In this document: positions 1 through 6,173 of the stretch, one piece after another
Layout of the letters: each line of letters opens with the position of its first letter
How positions within the stretch are numbered: position 1 is the stretch's first letter
Notes under the pieces: model-generated
Told to the model about the DNA's origin: nothing
Databases searched by the model: none
Seen by the model: only the letters and a program-made list of their open reading frames with translations
Assembly: GCA_030841195.1 (NCBI GenBank)
Contig: JAVEDA010000284.1
Location: forward strand, 1 to 8,896
Reading direction: 5' to 3'
Origin: Actinomycetota bacterium
GTDB taxonomy: Bacteria > Actinomycetota > Actinomycetes > JACCUZ01
Length of the DNA: 8,896 nt
Program-made: the position numbers and the translations under genes

Positions 1-15
1 GGAACGCCGAGACGG

Positions 16-34
16 CCGATATCGGGGTATACCC
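16..34. repeat. Two abutting 10-bp palindromes downstream of dop
   Basis: CCGATATCGG (16-25) and GGGTATACCC (25-34) are perfect palindromes that share one base. They are flanked by an 8-bp direct repeat, AGACGGCC, at 10-17 and 38-45. The block begins 11 bp beyond the dop stop codon and would lie between dop and the next minus-strand gene, expected to be pup but outside the window. The A/T-rich cores stand out against the GC-rich background. The minus strand reads TATACC here, so a -10 element for the downstream gene is possible. A regulator site or a weak terminator hairpin are alternatives. The palindromes are seen directly; the function is a guess. Confidence 0.35.
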
Positions 35-45
35 GACAGACGGCC

Positions 46-1560
46 TCAGCTGCCGGTGAGCGCCGCGACGAGCTGGTCGGCGGTGTCGCACCGGTCCAGC
101 AGGTCGCCGACGTGCTCGCGGGTCCCCCGCAACGGCTCCAGGGTCGGCACCCGCTGCAGCGAGTCGTGGCCCGGCAGGTCGAAGATCACCGAGTCCCAGG
201 ACGCGGCAGCAACCTCGTCCGGGTACTTCGCCAGGCACCGGCCCCGGAAGTAGGCGCGGGTGTCCTCGGGCGGCTCGGTCACCGCCCGCGCCACCTCCTC
301 CTCGGACACGATCCGCTCGAACCGCCCGGACGCCGCCAGCCGGTTGTAGAGCCCCTTGTCCTGCCGGACGTCGGAGTACTGCAGGTCGACGGCCTCGAGC
401 CGTGGGCTCCCCCAGTCCAGCCCGTCCCGGGACCGGTAGCCCTCGAGGATCTGGAGCTTCGCGACCCAGTCCAGCTCGCGAGCCAGCGACATCGGGTCGG
501 TCTCGAGCCGACCGAGCACCGACTCCCAGCGGTCCAGCACGTCGGTCGTCACCGGGTCGGCGTCGGACCCGAACCGGTCCTCGACGTACTTGCGGGCCTG
601 CTCGGCGTACTCCATCTGCAGCTGGACTGCGGTCAGCTTGCGCCCCGACCGCAGGGTCACCAGCAGCTGCAGGGTCGGGTCGTGCGACACCTCGTGCAAG
701 GTCGCCACGGCCCGGTCGACCGTCAGGTCCGCCGACAGGAACTGGTCCTCGATCATGGCGAGCACCAGCGCCGTCGTACCGACCTTGAGGTAGGTGGACA
801 CCTCGGCCAGATTGGCGTCGCCGATGATGACGTGCAGCCGGCGGTACTTCTCGGCCACGGCGTGCGGCTCGTCGCGGGTGTTGATGATCGGGCGCTTCAG
901 GGTGGTCTCGAGCCCGACCTCCACCTCGAAGTAGTCGGCGCGCTGCGAGATCTGGAAACCCTTGCCGCGACCGTCCTGGCCGATGCCGACCCGGCCGGAG
1001 CCGGCCACCACCTGACGACTGACGAAGAACGGCGTGAGGTGCTTGACGATGTCGGCGAACGGCGTCTCCCGCCGCATCAGGTAGTTCTCGTGGGTGCCGT
1101 AGGAGGCACCCTTGTTGTCGGTGTTGTTCTTGTAGAGGTTGATCGTCGGCGTGTTCGGCACCATCGCGGCACGCCGGCTCGCCTCGGCCATGATCCGCTC
1201 GCCCGCGCGGTCCCACACGAGCACGTCGCGCGGGTTGGTGCACTCCGGCCCCGAGTACTCCGGGTGCGCGTGGTCGACGTAGAACCGCGCGCCGTTGGTG
1301 AGGATCACGTTCGCCAGCCCGACGTCCTCGTCGGTGAGCTGGCTGGCATCGGCGACGTCGCGGGCGAGGTCGAACCCGCGCGCGTCCCGCAGCGGGCTCT
1401 CCTCCTCGAAGTCCCAGCGGGTACGTCGGTTTCGGCTCGGGGTCGGCTGCGAGTAGGCGTTGACGATCTGCGACGAGATCAGCATCGCGTTGGCCCCCGG
1501 GTTGCCGGGCACGGTGATCCCGTACTCGGTCTCGGTCCCCATCACCCGCCAGACGGTCAC
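46..1560 (-). CDS. dop: Dop, Pup deamidase / depupylase
   Basis: Dop converts the C-terminal Gln of Pup to Glu so that PafA can ligate it, and it also hydrolyses the Pup-substrate isopeptide bond. It is a cytoplasmic enzyme of the glutamine-synthetase-like carboxylate-amine ligase fold that needs bound nucleotide. The 504-residue product is close to the mycobacterial length of about 505. It opens with the GTETEYG metal-binding strand (residues 8-14). The stretch around 37-83, including RTRWDFEEESPLRDARGFD, matches the Dop-specific loop that PafA lacks, so this is Dop rather than PafA. VDHAHPEY (95-102) holds the expected catalytic Asp96. Further family motifs are KGASYGTHENYL, IINTRDEPHA, HVIIGDANLAE and, near the end, PTLEPLRG. 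I chose the GTG at 1560, giving MTVWRVMGTE, because homologues start with this MTVxRVMG form. An in-frame ATG at 1542 is possible but would remove the first strand. The frame continues upstream to 1980 only as antisense to the NUDIX gene. Confidence 0.96.
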   Translation of the reverse strand: MTVWRVMGTETEYGITVPGNPGANAMLISSQIVNAYSQPTPSRNRRTRWDFEEESPLRDARGFDLARDVADASQLTDEDVGLANVILTNGARFYVDHAHPEYSGPECTNPRDVLVWDRAGERIMAEASRRAAMVPNTPTINLYKNNTDNKGASYGTHENYLMRRETPFADIVKHLTPFFVSRQVVAGSGRVGIGQDGRGKGFQISQRADYFEVEVGLETTLKRPIINTRDEPHAVAEKYRRLHVIIGDANLAEVSTYLKVGTTALVLAMIEDQFLSADLTVDRAVATLHEVSHDPTLQLLVTLRSGRKLTAVQLQMEYAEQARKYVEDRFGSDADPVTTDVLDRWESVLGRLETDPMSLARELDWVAKLQILEGYRSRDGLDWGSPRLEAVDLQYSDVRQDKGLYNRLAASGRFERIVSEEEVARAVTEPPEDTRAYFRGRCLAKYPDEVAAASWDSVIFDLPGHDSLQRVPTLEPLRGTREHVGDLLDRCDTADQLVAALTGS

Positions 1561-1567
1561 GCCTGCC

Positions 1568-1573
1568 ACCCTA
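1568..1573 (-). promoter_or_regulatory. Putative -10 element of dop, leaderless type
   Basis: On the minus strand TAGGGT is followed by exactly 7 nt and then the GTG start of dop, which would put the transcription start at or next to the first base of the codon. The hexamer is bracketed by a 5-bp inverted repeat, CTGCC (1563-1567) and GGCAG (1577-1581). No convincing -35 box is visible. The same bases read AGGGTGG, which could serve as a Shine-Dalgarno if transcription starts further upstream, so the leaderless reading is an inference. Confidence 0.5.
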
Positions 1574-1584
1574 CGCGGCAGTGC

Positions 1585-1590
1585 CAGACT
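1585..1590 (+). promoter_or_regulatory. Putative -10 element of the NUDIX gene, leaderless type
   Basis: CAGACT is followed by 7 nt and then the GTG start at 1598. The last five bases plus the next two match the AGACTCG core found at the trmI and M50 promoters. No Shine-Dalgarno lies between it and the start. The first base deviates from the TANNNT consensus, so this call is weaker than the other -10 elements. Confidence 0.4.
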
Positions 1591-1597
1591 CGGACCC

Positions 1598-2119
1598 GTG
1601 ACGGACCAGGACCCGCCCGAGGAGCTGGTGGCCATCGTCGACGACGACGGAGGCGTCGTGGGCTCGGCCCCACGGTCGGTGATGCGCCGCGACAACCTGC
1701 CGCACCTCGTCGTGGCGGTGCTGGTGCGCGACCCGGTGGGACGCGTGTACGTCCACCGGCGCACCGACAGCAAGGACGTCTTCCCCGGCATGCACGACTG
1801 CTTCGCAGCCGGCTGCATGCAGGCCGGCGAGGACCCGCCCGGGGCCGCCGCGCGGGAGGTGGCAGAGGAGCTCGGCGTGACCGGCGTACCGCTGGAGCCC
1901 GTGTTCGTGGGCTGGTACGCCGACGGCAGCACCCGCCATGTCTGCCACGCCTTCACCACGACGTACGCCGGGGAGATCACCCACCAGGTCGCCGAGGTCG
2001 CGTGGGGTGGCTGGATGACGCCGGCCGAGCTGACGGCCCGCCTGGCCGACCCGAGCTGGCCGTTCGTGCCCGACGGCCGTCAGCTGGTCGAGACCCTGCT
2101 GGCCGACGGCCGCCTGTGA
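1598..2119 (+). CDS. NUDIX hydrolase, YfcD-like
   Basis: This is a 173-residue cytoplasmic NUDIX hydrolase expected to cleave a nucleoside diphosphate linked to another moiety; the substrate cannot be told from sequence. The NUDIX box is complete: G72, E78, R86-E87, E90-E91, G93, matching GX5EX7REUXEEXGU. The protein resembles the YfcD subfamily in the N-terminal strand (VAIVDDDGGVVGSA), the VHRRTDSKDVFPGM segment before the box, and the WMTPAEL segment after it. IPP isomerase shares this overall arrangement, but the Idi catalytic Cys (SVCGHP) aligns with Ala71 here, so isomerase activity is unlikely. The GTG at 1598 was chosen because upstream codons run antisense into dop and because a -10-like hexamer sits 7 nt before it. 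The gene is head-to-head with dop (37 bp) and tail-to-tail with arc (10 bp), so it splits what is otherwise a minus-strand proteasome gene run. Confidence 0.9.
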   Translation: MTDQDPPEELVAIVDDDGGVVGSAPRSVMRRDNLPHLVVAVLVRDPVGRVYVHRRTDSKDVFPGMHDCFAAGCMQAGEDPPGAAAREVAEELGVTGVPLEPVFVGWYADGSTRHVCHAFTTTYAGEITHQVAEVAWGGWMTPAELTARLADPSWPFVPDGRQLVETLLADGRL

Positions 2120-2129
2120 CCTGGCGGGC

Positions 2130-3902
2130 TTACAGGTACTGCCCGGTGTTCGCGACGGTGTCGATGGAGCGGCCGGCCTCGGTGCCCTGCTTGCCCTGGA
2201 TGAGCGTGCGGATGTACACGATCCGCTCGCCCTTCTTGCCCGAGATCCGGGCCCAGTCGTCGGGGTTCGTGGTGTTCGGCAGGTCCTCGTTCTCCTTGAA
2301 CTCGTCCACGCAGGCCGCGAGCAGGTGCGAGATCCGGATGCCCTTCTGGCCGAGCTCGAGGAAGTCCTTGATCGCCATCTTCTTGGCCCGGTCCACGATG
2401 TTCTGGATCATGGCGCCGGAGTTGAAGTCCTTGAAGTACAGGACCTCCTTGTCGCCGTTGGCGTAGGTCACCTCGAGGAAGCGGTTCTCCTCCAGCTCGG
2501 AGTACATCCGTTCGACCGTCCGCTGGATCATCGCGGAGACGGTGGCGTCGCGGTTGCTGCCGTTCTCCTTGACGTCGTCGGGGTGGAGCGGCAGGTCGGC
2601 GGTGATGTACTTCGAGAAGATGTCGCGCGCCGACTCGGCGTCCGGACGCTCGATCTTGATCTTCACGTCCAGCCGGCCGGGCCGCAGGATGGCCGGGTCG
2701 ATCATGTCCTCGCGGTTCGAGGCACCGATGACCAGCACGTTCTCCAGGCCCTCGACGCCGTCGATCTCCGAGAGCAGCTGCGGGACGATGGTGTTCTCGA
2801 CGTCGGAGGACACGCCTGACCCACGGGTGCGGAACAGCGAGTCCATCTCGTCGAAGAACACGATGACCGGAGTCCCCTCGGACGCCTTCTCCCGAGCCCG
2901 GGAGAAGACCAGCCGGATGTGGCGCTCGGTCTCACCGACGTACTTGTTCAGCAGCTCGGGACCCTTGATGTTGAGGAAGAACGAGCGACCCTCCGGCTTG
3001 CCCGTCACCTCGGCGACCTTCTTGGCCAGCGAGTTGGCGACCGCCTTGGCGATCAGCGTCTTTCCGCACCCAGGTGGGCCGTAGAGCAGCACACCCTTGG
3101 GCGGGCGCAGCTTGTGCTCGGTGAACAGCTCGGGGTGCAGGTAGGGCAGCTCGACCGCGTCGCGGATCATCTCGATCTGCGCGGCCAACCCACCGATCAG
3201 CGAGTAGTCGATGTCGGGCACCTCTTCGAGGACGAGCTCCTCGACCTCGGACTTGGGCACCCGCTCGTAGACGTAGCCGGAGCGCGGCTCGAGCAGCAGG
3301 GACTCCCCCACCCGCAGGTGCTCGCCGTCCAGCAGCGGCTCGGCCAGCCGGACGACCTTCTCCTCGTCGGTGTGCCCCACCACCAGAGCCCGCTCGCCGT
3401 CGGCGAGGATCTCCTTGAGCATCACGACCTCGCCGACGCTCTCGAAGTCCAGCGCCGCGACGACGTTCATCGCCTCGTTGAGCATGACTTCCTGGCCCCG
3501 GACCACGCCGTCGAGCTCCACGCCAGGGCTCACGGCCACCCGCAGCTTGCGGCCGCCGGTGAAGATGTCGACGGTGTCGTCGTCGTTGCGCGAGATGAAG
3601 ACGCCGAAGCCGGCGGGCGGCTGGGCCAGCCGGTCGACCTCCTCCTTCAACGTCACGATCTGGTCACGAGCCTCCTTGAGGGTCGAGACCAGCCGCTCGT
3701 TCTGGGTGGTGACCCCGGCGAGGTTCGCCTGCAGGTCGGCCACGCGTTCCTCGAGGGCACGCAGGTGGCGCGGCGACTCGGTGAGCCGCTGGCGCAGGGC
3801 ATCCACCTCGTCGCGCAACGCGCTGACCTGCGGATCCTGGTCGCTGCTCGAGCGCGACGAACGGCGTCGGCCGTCGCCTTCTGGACGGTCCGTGGACGAC
3901 AC
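2130..3902 (-). CDS. arc: Proteasome-associated AAA ATPase (Arc/Mpa)
   Basis: This is the hexameric unfoldase that binds pupylated proteins and threads them into the 20S proteasome in the cytoplasm. With the chosen start it has 590 residues. A heptad-rich coiled coil spans about 26-93 and is the Pup-binding region of the family. The interdomain OB-fold region follows (about 95-230), then the AAA module: Walker A GPPGCGKT (275-282, Lys281), Walker B FFDEMDS (Asp351, Glu352), sensor IGASNRED and the arginine-finger stretch RPGRLD. The C-terminus is GQYL, the penultimate-Tyr tail that docks into the 20S alpha ring. I chose the GTG at 3902 because GGGGAGGTGA precedes it, with GGAGG 7 nt away. An in-frame GTG at 3935 would add 11 residues but has only a poor AGAGG. 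The gene is called mpa in mycobacteria and arc in other actinobacteria. Confidence 0.97.
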   Translation of the reverse strand: MSSTDRPEGDGRRRSSRSSSDQDPQVSALRDEVDALRQRLTESPRHLRALEERVADLQANLAGVTTQNERLVSTLKEARDQIVTLKEEVDRLAQPPAGFGVFISRNDDDTVDIFTGGRKLRVAVSPGVELDGVVRGQEVMLNEAMNVVAALDFESVGEVVMLKEILADGERALVVGHTDEEKVVRLAEPLLDGEHLRVGESLLLEPRSGYVYERVPKSEVEELVLEEVPDIDYSLIGGLAAQIEMIRDAVELPYLHPELFTEHKLRPPKGVLLYGPPGCGKTLIAKAVANSLAKKVAEVTGKPEGRSFFLNIKGPELLNKYVGETERHIRLVFSRAREKASEGTPVIVFFDEMDSLFRTRGSGVSSDVENTIVPQLLSEIDGVEGLENVLVIGASNREDMIDPAILRPGRLDVKIKIERPDAESARDIFSKYITADLPLHPDDVKENGSNRDATVSAMIQRTVERMYSELEENRFLEVTYANGDKEVLYFKDFNSGAMIQNIVDRAKKMAIKDFLELGQKGIRISHLLAACVDEFKENEDLPNTTNPDDWARISGKKGERIVYIRTLIQGKQGTEAGRSIDTVANTGQYL

Positions 3903-3906
3903 GGCG

Positions 3907-3916
3907 TCACCTCCCC
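3907..3916 (-). promoter_or_regulatory. Strong Shine-Dalgarno of arc
   Basis: The minus strand reads GGGGAGGTGA, with the GGAGG core at 3914-3910 and a 7-nt spacer to the GTG at 3902. This is the best ribosome binding site in the window and decides the arc start in favour of 3902 over 3935. Confidence 0.8.
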
Positions 3917-3953
3917 TGGGGGCACTCCCGGACACGGGAGCCGTACCTCTGTG

Positions 3954-3959
3954 ACCCTA
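3954..3959 (-). promoter_or_regulatory. Putative -10 element of arc
   Basis: TAGGGT on the minus strand is the same hexamer as the putative dop -10. A start about 7 nt downstream (near 3946) would give a leader of roughly 44 nt carrying the strong Shine-Dalgarno. No clear -35 box is seen. The element also lies upstream of the alternative GTG at 3935, so both starts would be on the transcript. Confidence 0.45.
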
Positions 3960-3980
3960 CCTTCGGCAGACCAGGAACGG

Positions 3981-4002
3981 ACCTGCACTCCTCACCTGCA
4001 CT
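3981..4002. repeat. Direct repeat ACCTGCACT x2 upstream of arc
   Basis: ACCTGCACT occurs perfectly at 3981-3989 and 3994-4002, a 13-bp period. Relative to the putative arc start point near 3946 the copies lie at about -35 to -56, a usual place for an activator. The remaining part of the 122-bp gap between arc and trmI (3903-4024) holds the arc promoter and ribosome binding site. I see no strong hairpin with a T-run that would terminate trmI. Confidence 0.4.
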
Positions 4003-4024
4003 ACGCGTGTCGCGGACGGGTGGT

Positions 4025-4939
4025 TCAGGCCTCGGCGACCTTCTCGCCGTACGCGCCCTTGGACGGCCGCCTGCGGCGCAACGGCGGCGCCACCCCCTCG
4101 GCCAGCCGGCGGGTGGTCAGCAGGAAGCCGGTGTGCCCGACCATCCGGTGCTCGGGGCGGACGGCGAGCCCCTCAAGATGCCAGCCCCGGACCAGGGACT
4201 CCCAGGCGCTCGGCTCGGTGAACGTCCCGTGCTCGCGCATCGCTTCCGCGGTGCGTGACAGCTGGGTCGCGGTGGCGACGTAGCAGATCAGCACGCCGCC
4301 GGGCACCAGCGTGCGGGACACCACGTCCAGGCAGTCCCAGGGGGCCAGCATGTCGAGCACCACCCGGTCCACCTCGGTCTCCGCCAGGCTCTCGGCCAGG
4401 TCGCCGACGGTCAGACGCCAGGCCGGGTGCGGCGAGCCGAAGAACGACTCGACATTGGCCCGGGCGATGTCGGCGAAGTCCTGACGTCGCTCGTACGACG
4501 ACACCAGCCCCTCGTCGCCGACCGCACGGAGCAACGACATGGTCAGGGCGCCCGAACCGACGCCCGCCTCCACCACCCGCGCTCCCGGGAAGATGTCGGC
4601 CATGTGCACGACCTGCCCGGCGTCCTTCGGGTAGACCACCGCCGCTCCGCGCGGCATCGACAGGACGTAGTCGGCCAGCAGCGGCCGCAGCGCCAGGTAG
4701 GTGACGCCGCCGGTGGTGGTGACCGTCGTGCCCTCTGGCGAACCGATCAGCTGGTCGTGCGGCAGCGAGCCCTTGTGGGTGAAGAACTCCTTGCCCGCCG
4801 TGAGGGTGATGGTGTGCATCCGCCCCTTGGGGTCGGTGAGCTGGACCCGGTCCCCCACCGCGAGCGGGCCACGGCGGTGGGCGGCGCCGGTAGGACCGCG
4901 CGGGGCGGTGGCGTCAGGACCATCAGCGGTGTCGGGCAC
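4025..4939 (-). CDS. trmI: tRNA (adenine-58-N1)-methyltransferase TrmI
   Basis: TrmI uses S-adenosylmethionine to methylate N1 of A58 in the tRNA T-loop and acts as a tetramer in the cytoplasm. The 304-residue product matches the actinobacterial TrmI family (Rv2118c type) along its length. An N-terminal beta domain (about 25-85, with GDRVQLTDPKGR and EFFTHKG) precedes a Rossmann methyltransferase domain. SAM motif I is VVEAGVGSGALT (122-133), the acidic motif II is SSYERR (148-152), and VVLDMLAPW (193-201) holds the expected substrate-side Asp196. The basic tail RRRRPSKG (288-295) may contact tRNA. The start is GTG at 4939, preceded by TAGACT and no Shine-Dalgarno. The first 20 or so residues are low-complexity and longer than in mycobacteria, so a downstream start is possible, but none has better support. 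The gene lies 11 bp after the M50 protease and before arc, as trmI often does in actinobacteria. Confidence 0.95.
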   Translation of the reverse strand: MPDTADGPDATAPRGPTGAAHRRGPLAVGDRVQLTDPKGRMHTITLTAGKEFFTHKGSLPHDQLIGSPEGTTVTTTGGVTYLALRPLLADYVLSMPRGAAVVYPKDAGQVVHMADIFPGARVVEAGVGSGALTMSLLRAVGDEGLVSSYERRQDFADIARANVESFFGSPHPAWRLTVGDLAESLAETEVDRVVLDMLAPWDCLDVVSRTLVPGGVLICYVATATQLSRTAEAMREHGTFTEPSAWESLVRGWHLEGLAVRPEHRMVGHTGFLLTTRRLAEGVAPPLRRRRPSKGAYGEKVAEA

Positions 4940-4947
4940 GGAGCGCG

Positions 4948-4953
4948 AGTCTA
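4948..4953 (-). promoter_or_regulatory. Putative -10 element of trmI overlapping the M50 stop codon
   Basis: TAGACT on the minus strand lies 8 nt before the GTG of trmI. Its first three bases are the TAG stop codon of the upstream M50 gene. It is part of a 14-bp sequence, CGAGTCTAGGTGCG on the plus strand (4946-4959), that recurs exactly at the M50 promoter (6117-6130). This suggests that trmI has its own leaderless promoter in addition to any readthrough from the M50 gene. Confidence 0.5.
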
Positions 4954-6111
4954 GGTGCGGGTGAGCGCGCGCTCGACGTCGGCGGTGGCGAGCATGCCGT
5001 AGACGTCACCGTTGGCCTCGACCACGAGGTACTCCGTGGCCGGGCTCGCCGTGATGGCCTCGACGAGCTGTTCGCCGTCCAGCTCCGCCTGCAACGTCAG
5101 GGCCGGCTCCAGCCGCCTGCTCAGGTCCCCCACCGAGACCCACGGCCGGCGTTCCACCGGCACCGAGCGGACCGCCTCCTCGGCCACCAGCCCGACCGGC
5201 GTCCCGCCGCTGTCGACCACCACCAGTCCACGAGCTCCGGCCGCCTCAGCCCGGCGCAGCGCCTCGCCGAGGGGTACGTCGACCGTGACCGGGATGGCCC
5301 GCCGGGTCAGGGACCGGGCCGACACGGCCGGCAGCCGCTGCTGCACGCCGCCCTGGACGATGGCCAGACCGGCCCCAGCCCAGATGAACGCCCCGAGCAA
5401 GCCTCCCCAGACGACGTCGACCAGCGTGGCCTCCCGGTCCAGCAGCGGCGCCACCAGGAACGGCACGCCCAGCACGACCACGGCGACGATGCGGCCGAGC
5501 CAGCCCGCGACGACCGTGCCCGTGTGGCGGCGGCCGGTGGCCCGCCAGACGGCGGCGGAGACGACCCGGCCGCCGTCGAGTGGGAGCCCCGGCAGCAAGT
5601 TGAACGCGCCCACCGCCAGGTTGGTCACCGCCAAGGCCCCGGCCACCAGGCGGCCGACCGTCCCCGGGTCGAGCAGCTCGCGGACCAGGAAGGCCAGCCC
5701 GGCGACCAGGAGCGAGACCAGCGGTCCCGCGACGGCGATGCCTGCCTCCCGGCCCGGGGACTCGGCCGGCCGCTCGAACTCCGACTCGCCGCCCAGGAGG
5801 TGCAGGCTGATCCGCCGGACCGTGAGCCCGGCCCGCAGCGCGACGACGGTGTGGCTGAGCTCGTGCAGCAGGACCGAGACGTAGAACAGGAGCGCGAAGG
5901 TCAGCGACACGGCGTACCGCCACGGGCCGAGACCGGGGACGGTCCGCTCGACGGTGGCGGCGAACCCGACGGTGATCAGCCCGGCGACCAGGAACCAGGC
6001 GGGCGTGACGTCGACGGGCACGCCGAACGGTCGGGCGATGACCAGCCGTCGCGGGCCCGGCCGCGGGGGTCCGGCGGGCTGCTGCCGGGAGCGCGCCGGG
6101 TCGTCGTCCAC
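4951..6111 (-). CDS. Site-2-type M50 zinc metalloprotease with two CBS domains
   Basis: This is a 386-residue polytopic intramembrane protease of the class that cleaves membrane-bound regulators such as anti-sigma factors. HELSH (83-87) gives the zinc ligands His83 and His87 and catalytic Glu84. NLLPGLPLDGG (171-181) gives the third ligand, Asp179. Hydrophobic segments lie near 36-53, 66-82, 124-146, 152-172, 203-220 and 230-250. A C-terminal cytoplasmic part from about 270 holds two CBS-like units (ARGLVVVDSGGTPVGLVAEE and TEYLVVEANGDVYGML), which in other proteins bind adenine nucleotides. The closest layout I know is the CBS-containing Rip3-like group. The GTG at 6111 was chosen because it starts MDDDPARSR just before the first conserved block (RPFGVPVDVTPAW) and has TAGACT 7 nt upstream. 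The same frame runs on to 6969, but only as antisense to the nuclease gene. The substrate is unknown. Confidence 0.93.
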   Translation of the reverse strand: MDDDPARSRQQPAGPPRPGPRRLVIARPFGVPVDVTPAWFLVAGLITVGFAATVERTVPGLGPWRYAVSLTFALLFYVSVLLHELSHTVVALRAGLTVRRISLHLLGGESEFERPAESPGREAGIAVAGPLVSLLVAGLAFLVRELLDPGTVGRLVAGALAVTNLAVGAFNLLPGLPLDGGRVVSAAVWRATGRRHTGTVVAGWLGRIVAVVVLGVPFLVAPLLDREATLVDVVWGGLLGAFIWAGAGLAIVQGGVQQRLPAVSARSLTRRAIPVTVDVPLGEALRRAEAAGARGLVVVDSGGTPVGLVAEEAVRSVPVERRPWVSVGDLSRRLEPALTLQAELDGEQLVEAITASPATEYLVVEANGDVYGMLATADVERALTRT

Positions 6112-6118
6112 AGCACCG

Positions 6119-6124
6119 AGTCTA
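6119..6124 (-). promoter_or_regulatory. Putative -10 element of the M50 gene, leaderless type
   Basis: TAGACT on the minus strand is followed by 7 nt and the GTG start of the protease gene. It sits inside a perfect inverted repeat, GCACC (6113-6117) and GGTGC (6125-6129), so a repressor bound there would cover the -10. The surrounding 14 bp are identical to the trmI promoter. Confidence 0.5.
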
Positions 6125-6142
6125 GGTGCGCCGGTGCGTGCT

Positions 6143-6160
6143 CCCCGGTCATGTCCGGGG
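6143..6160. repeat. Inverted repeat between divergent M50 and recB-like promoters
   Basis: CCCCGG (6143-6148) and CCGGGG (6155-6160) form a perfect 6-bp inverted repeat around a TCATGT spacer. It lies between the two divergent -10 candidates, about where each promoter would have its -35 region. A shared operator is plausible. GC-rich hexamer repeats arise by chance in such DNA, so this is tentative. Confidence 0.35.
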
Positions 6161-6167
6161 TCGGTCG

Positions 6168-6173
6168 TACTGT
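6168..6173 (+). promoter_or_regulatory. Putative -10 element of the recB-like gene, leaderless type
   Basis: TACTGT fits TANNNT and is followed by exactly 7 nt and the ATG at 6181. The 7-nt spacer CGCTGGC has no Shine-Dalgarno, so a leaderless transcript is the simplest reading. Confidence 0.5.

Noticed and set aside
46..1560. PafA, the Pup ligase, instead of Dop
   Set aside because: The sequence contains the Dop-specific inserted loop after the first helix and the Dop-type N-terminus; PafA goes directly from the first motif to the NGARLY strand with a shorter link.
1598..2119. Type 1 isopentenyl-diphosphate isomerase
   Set aside because: The overall NUDIX arrangement is similar, but the catalytic Cys position is Ala and the Idi-specific motif around it is missing.
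112..2466. A 784-codon plus-strand open frame
   Set aside because: It runs antisense through dop, then out of frame through the NUDIX gene and into arc. Its composition is the Arg/Pro/Gly/Val-rich pattern of the wrong frame in GC-rich DNA, and it has no family motif.
2919..4283. A 454-codon plus-strand open frame
   Set aside because: It is antisense to arc and the end of trmI, which are unmistakable by conserved motifs. It shows no domain of its own.
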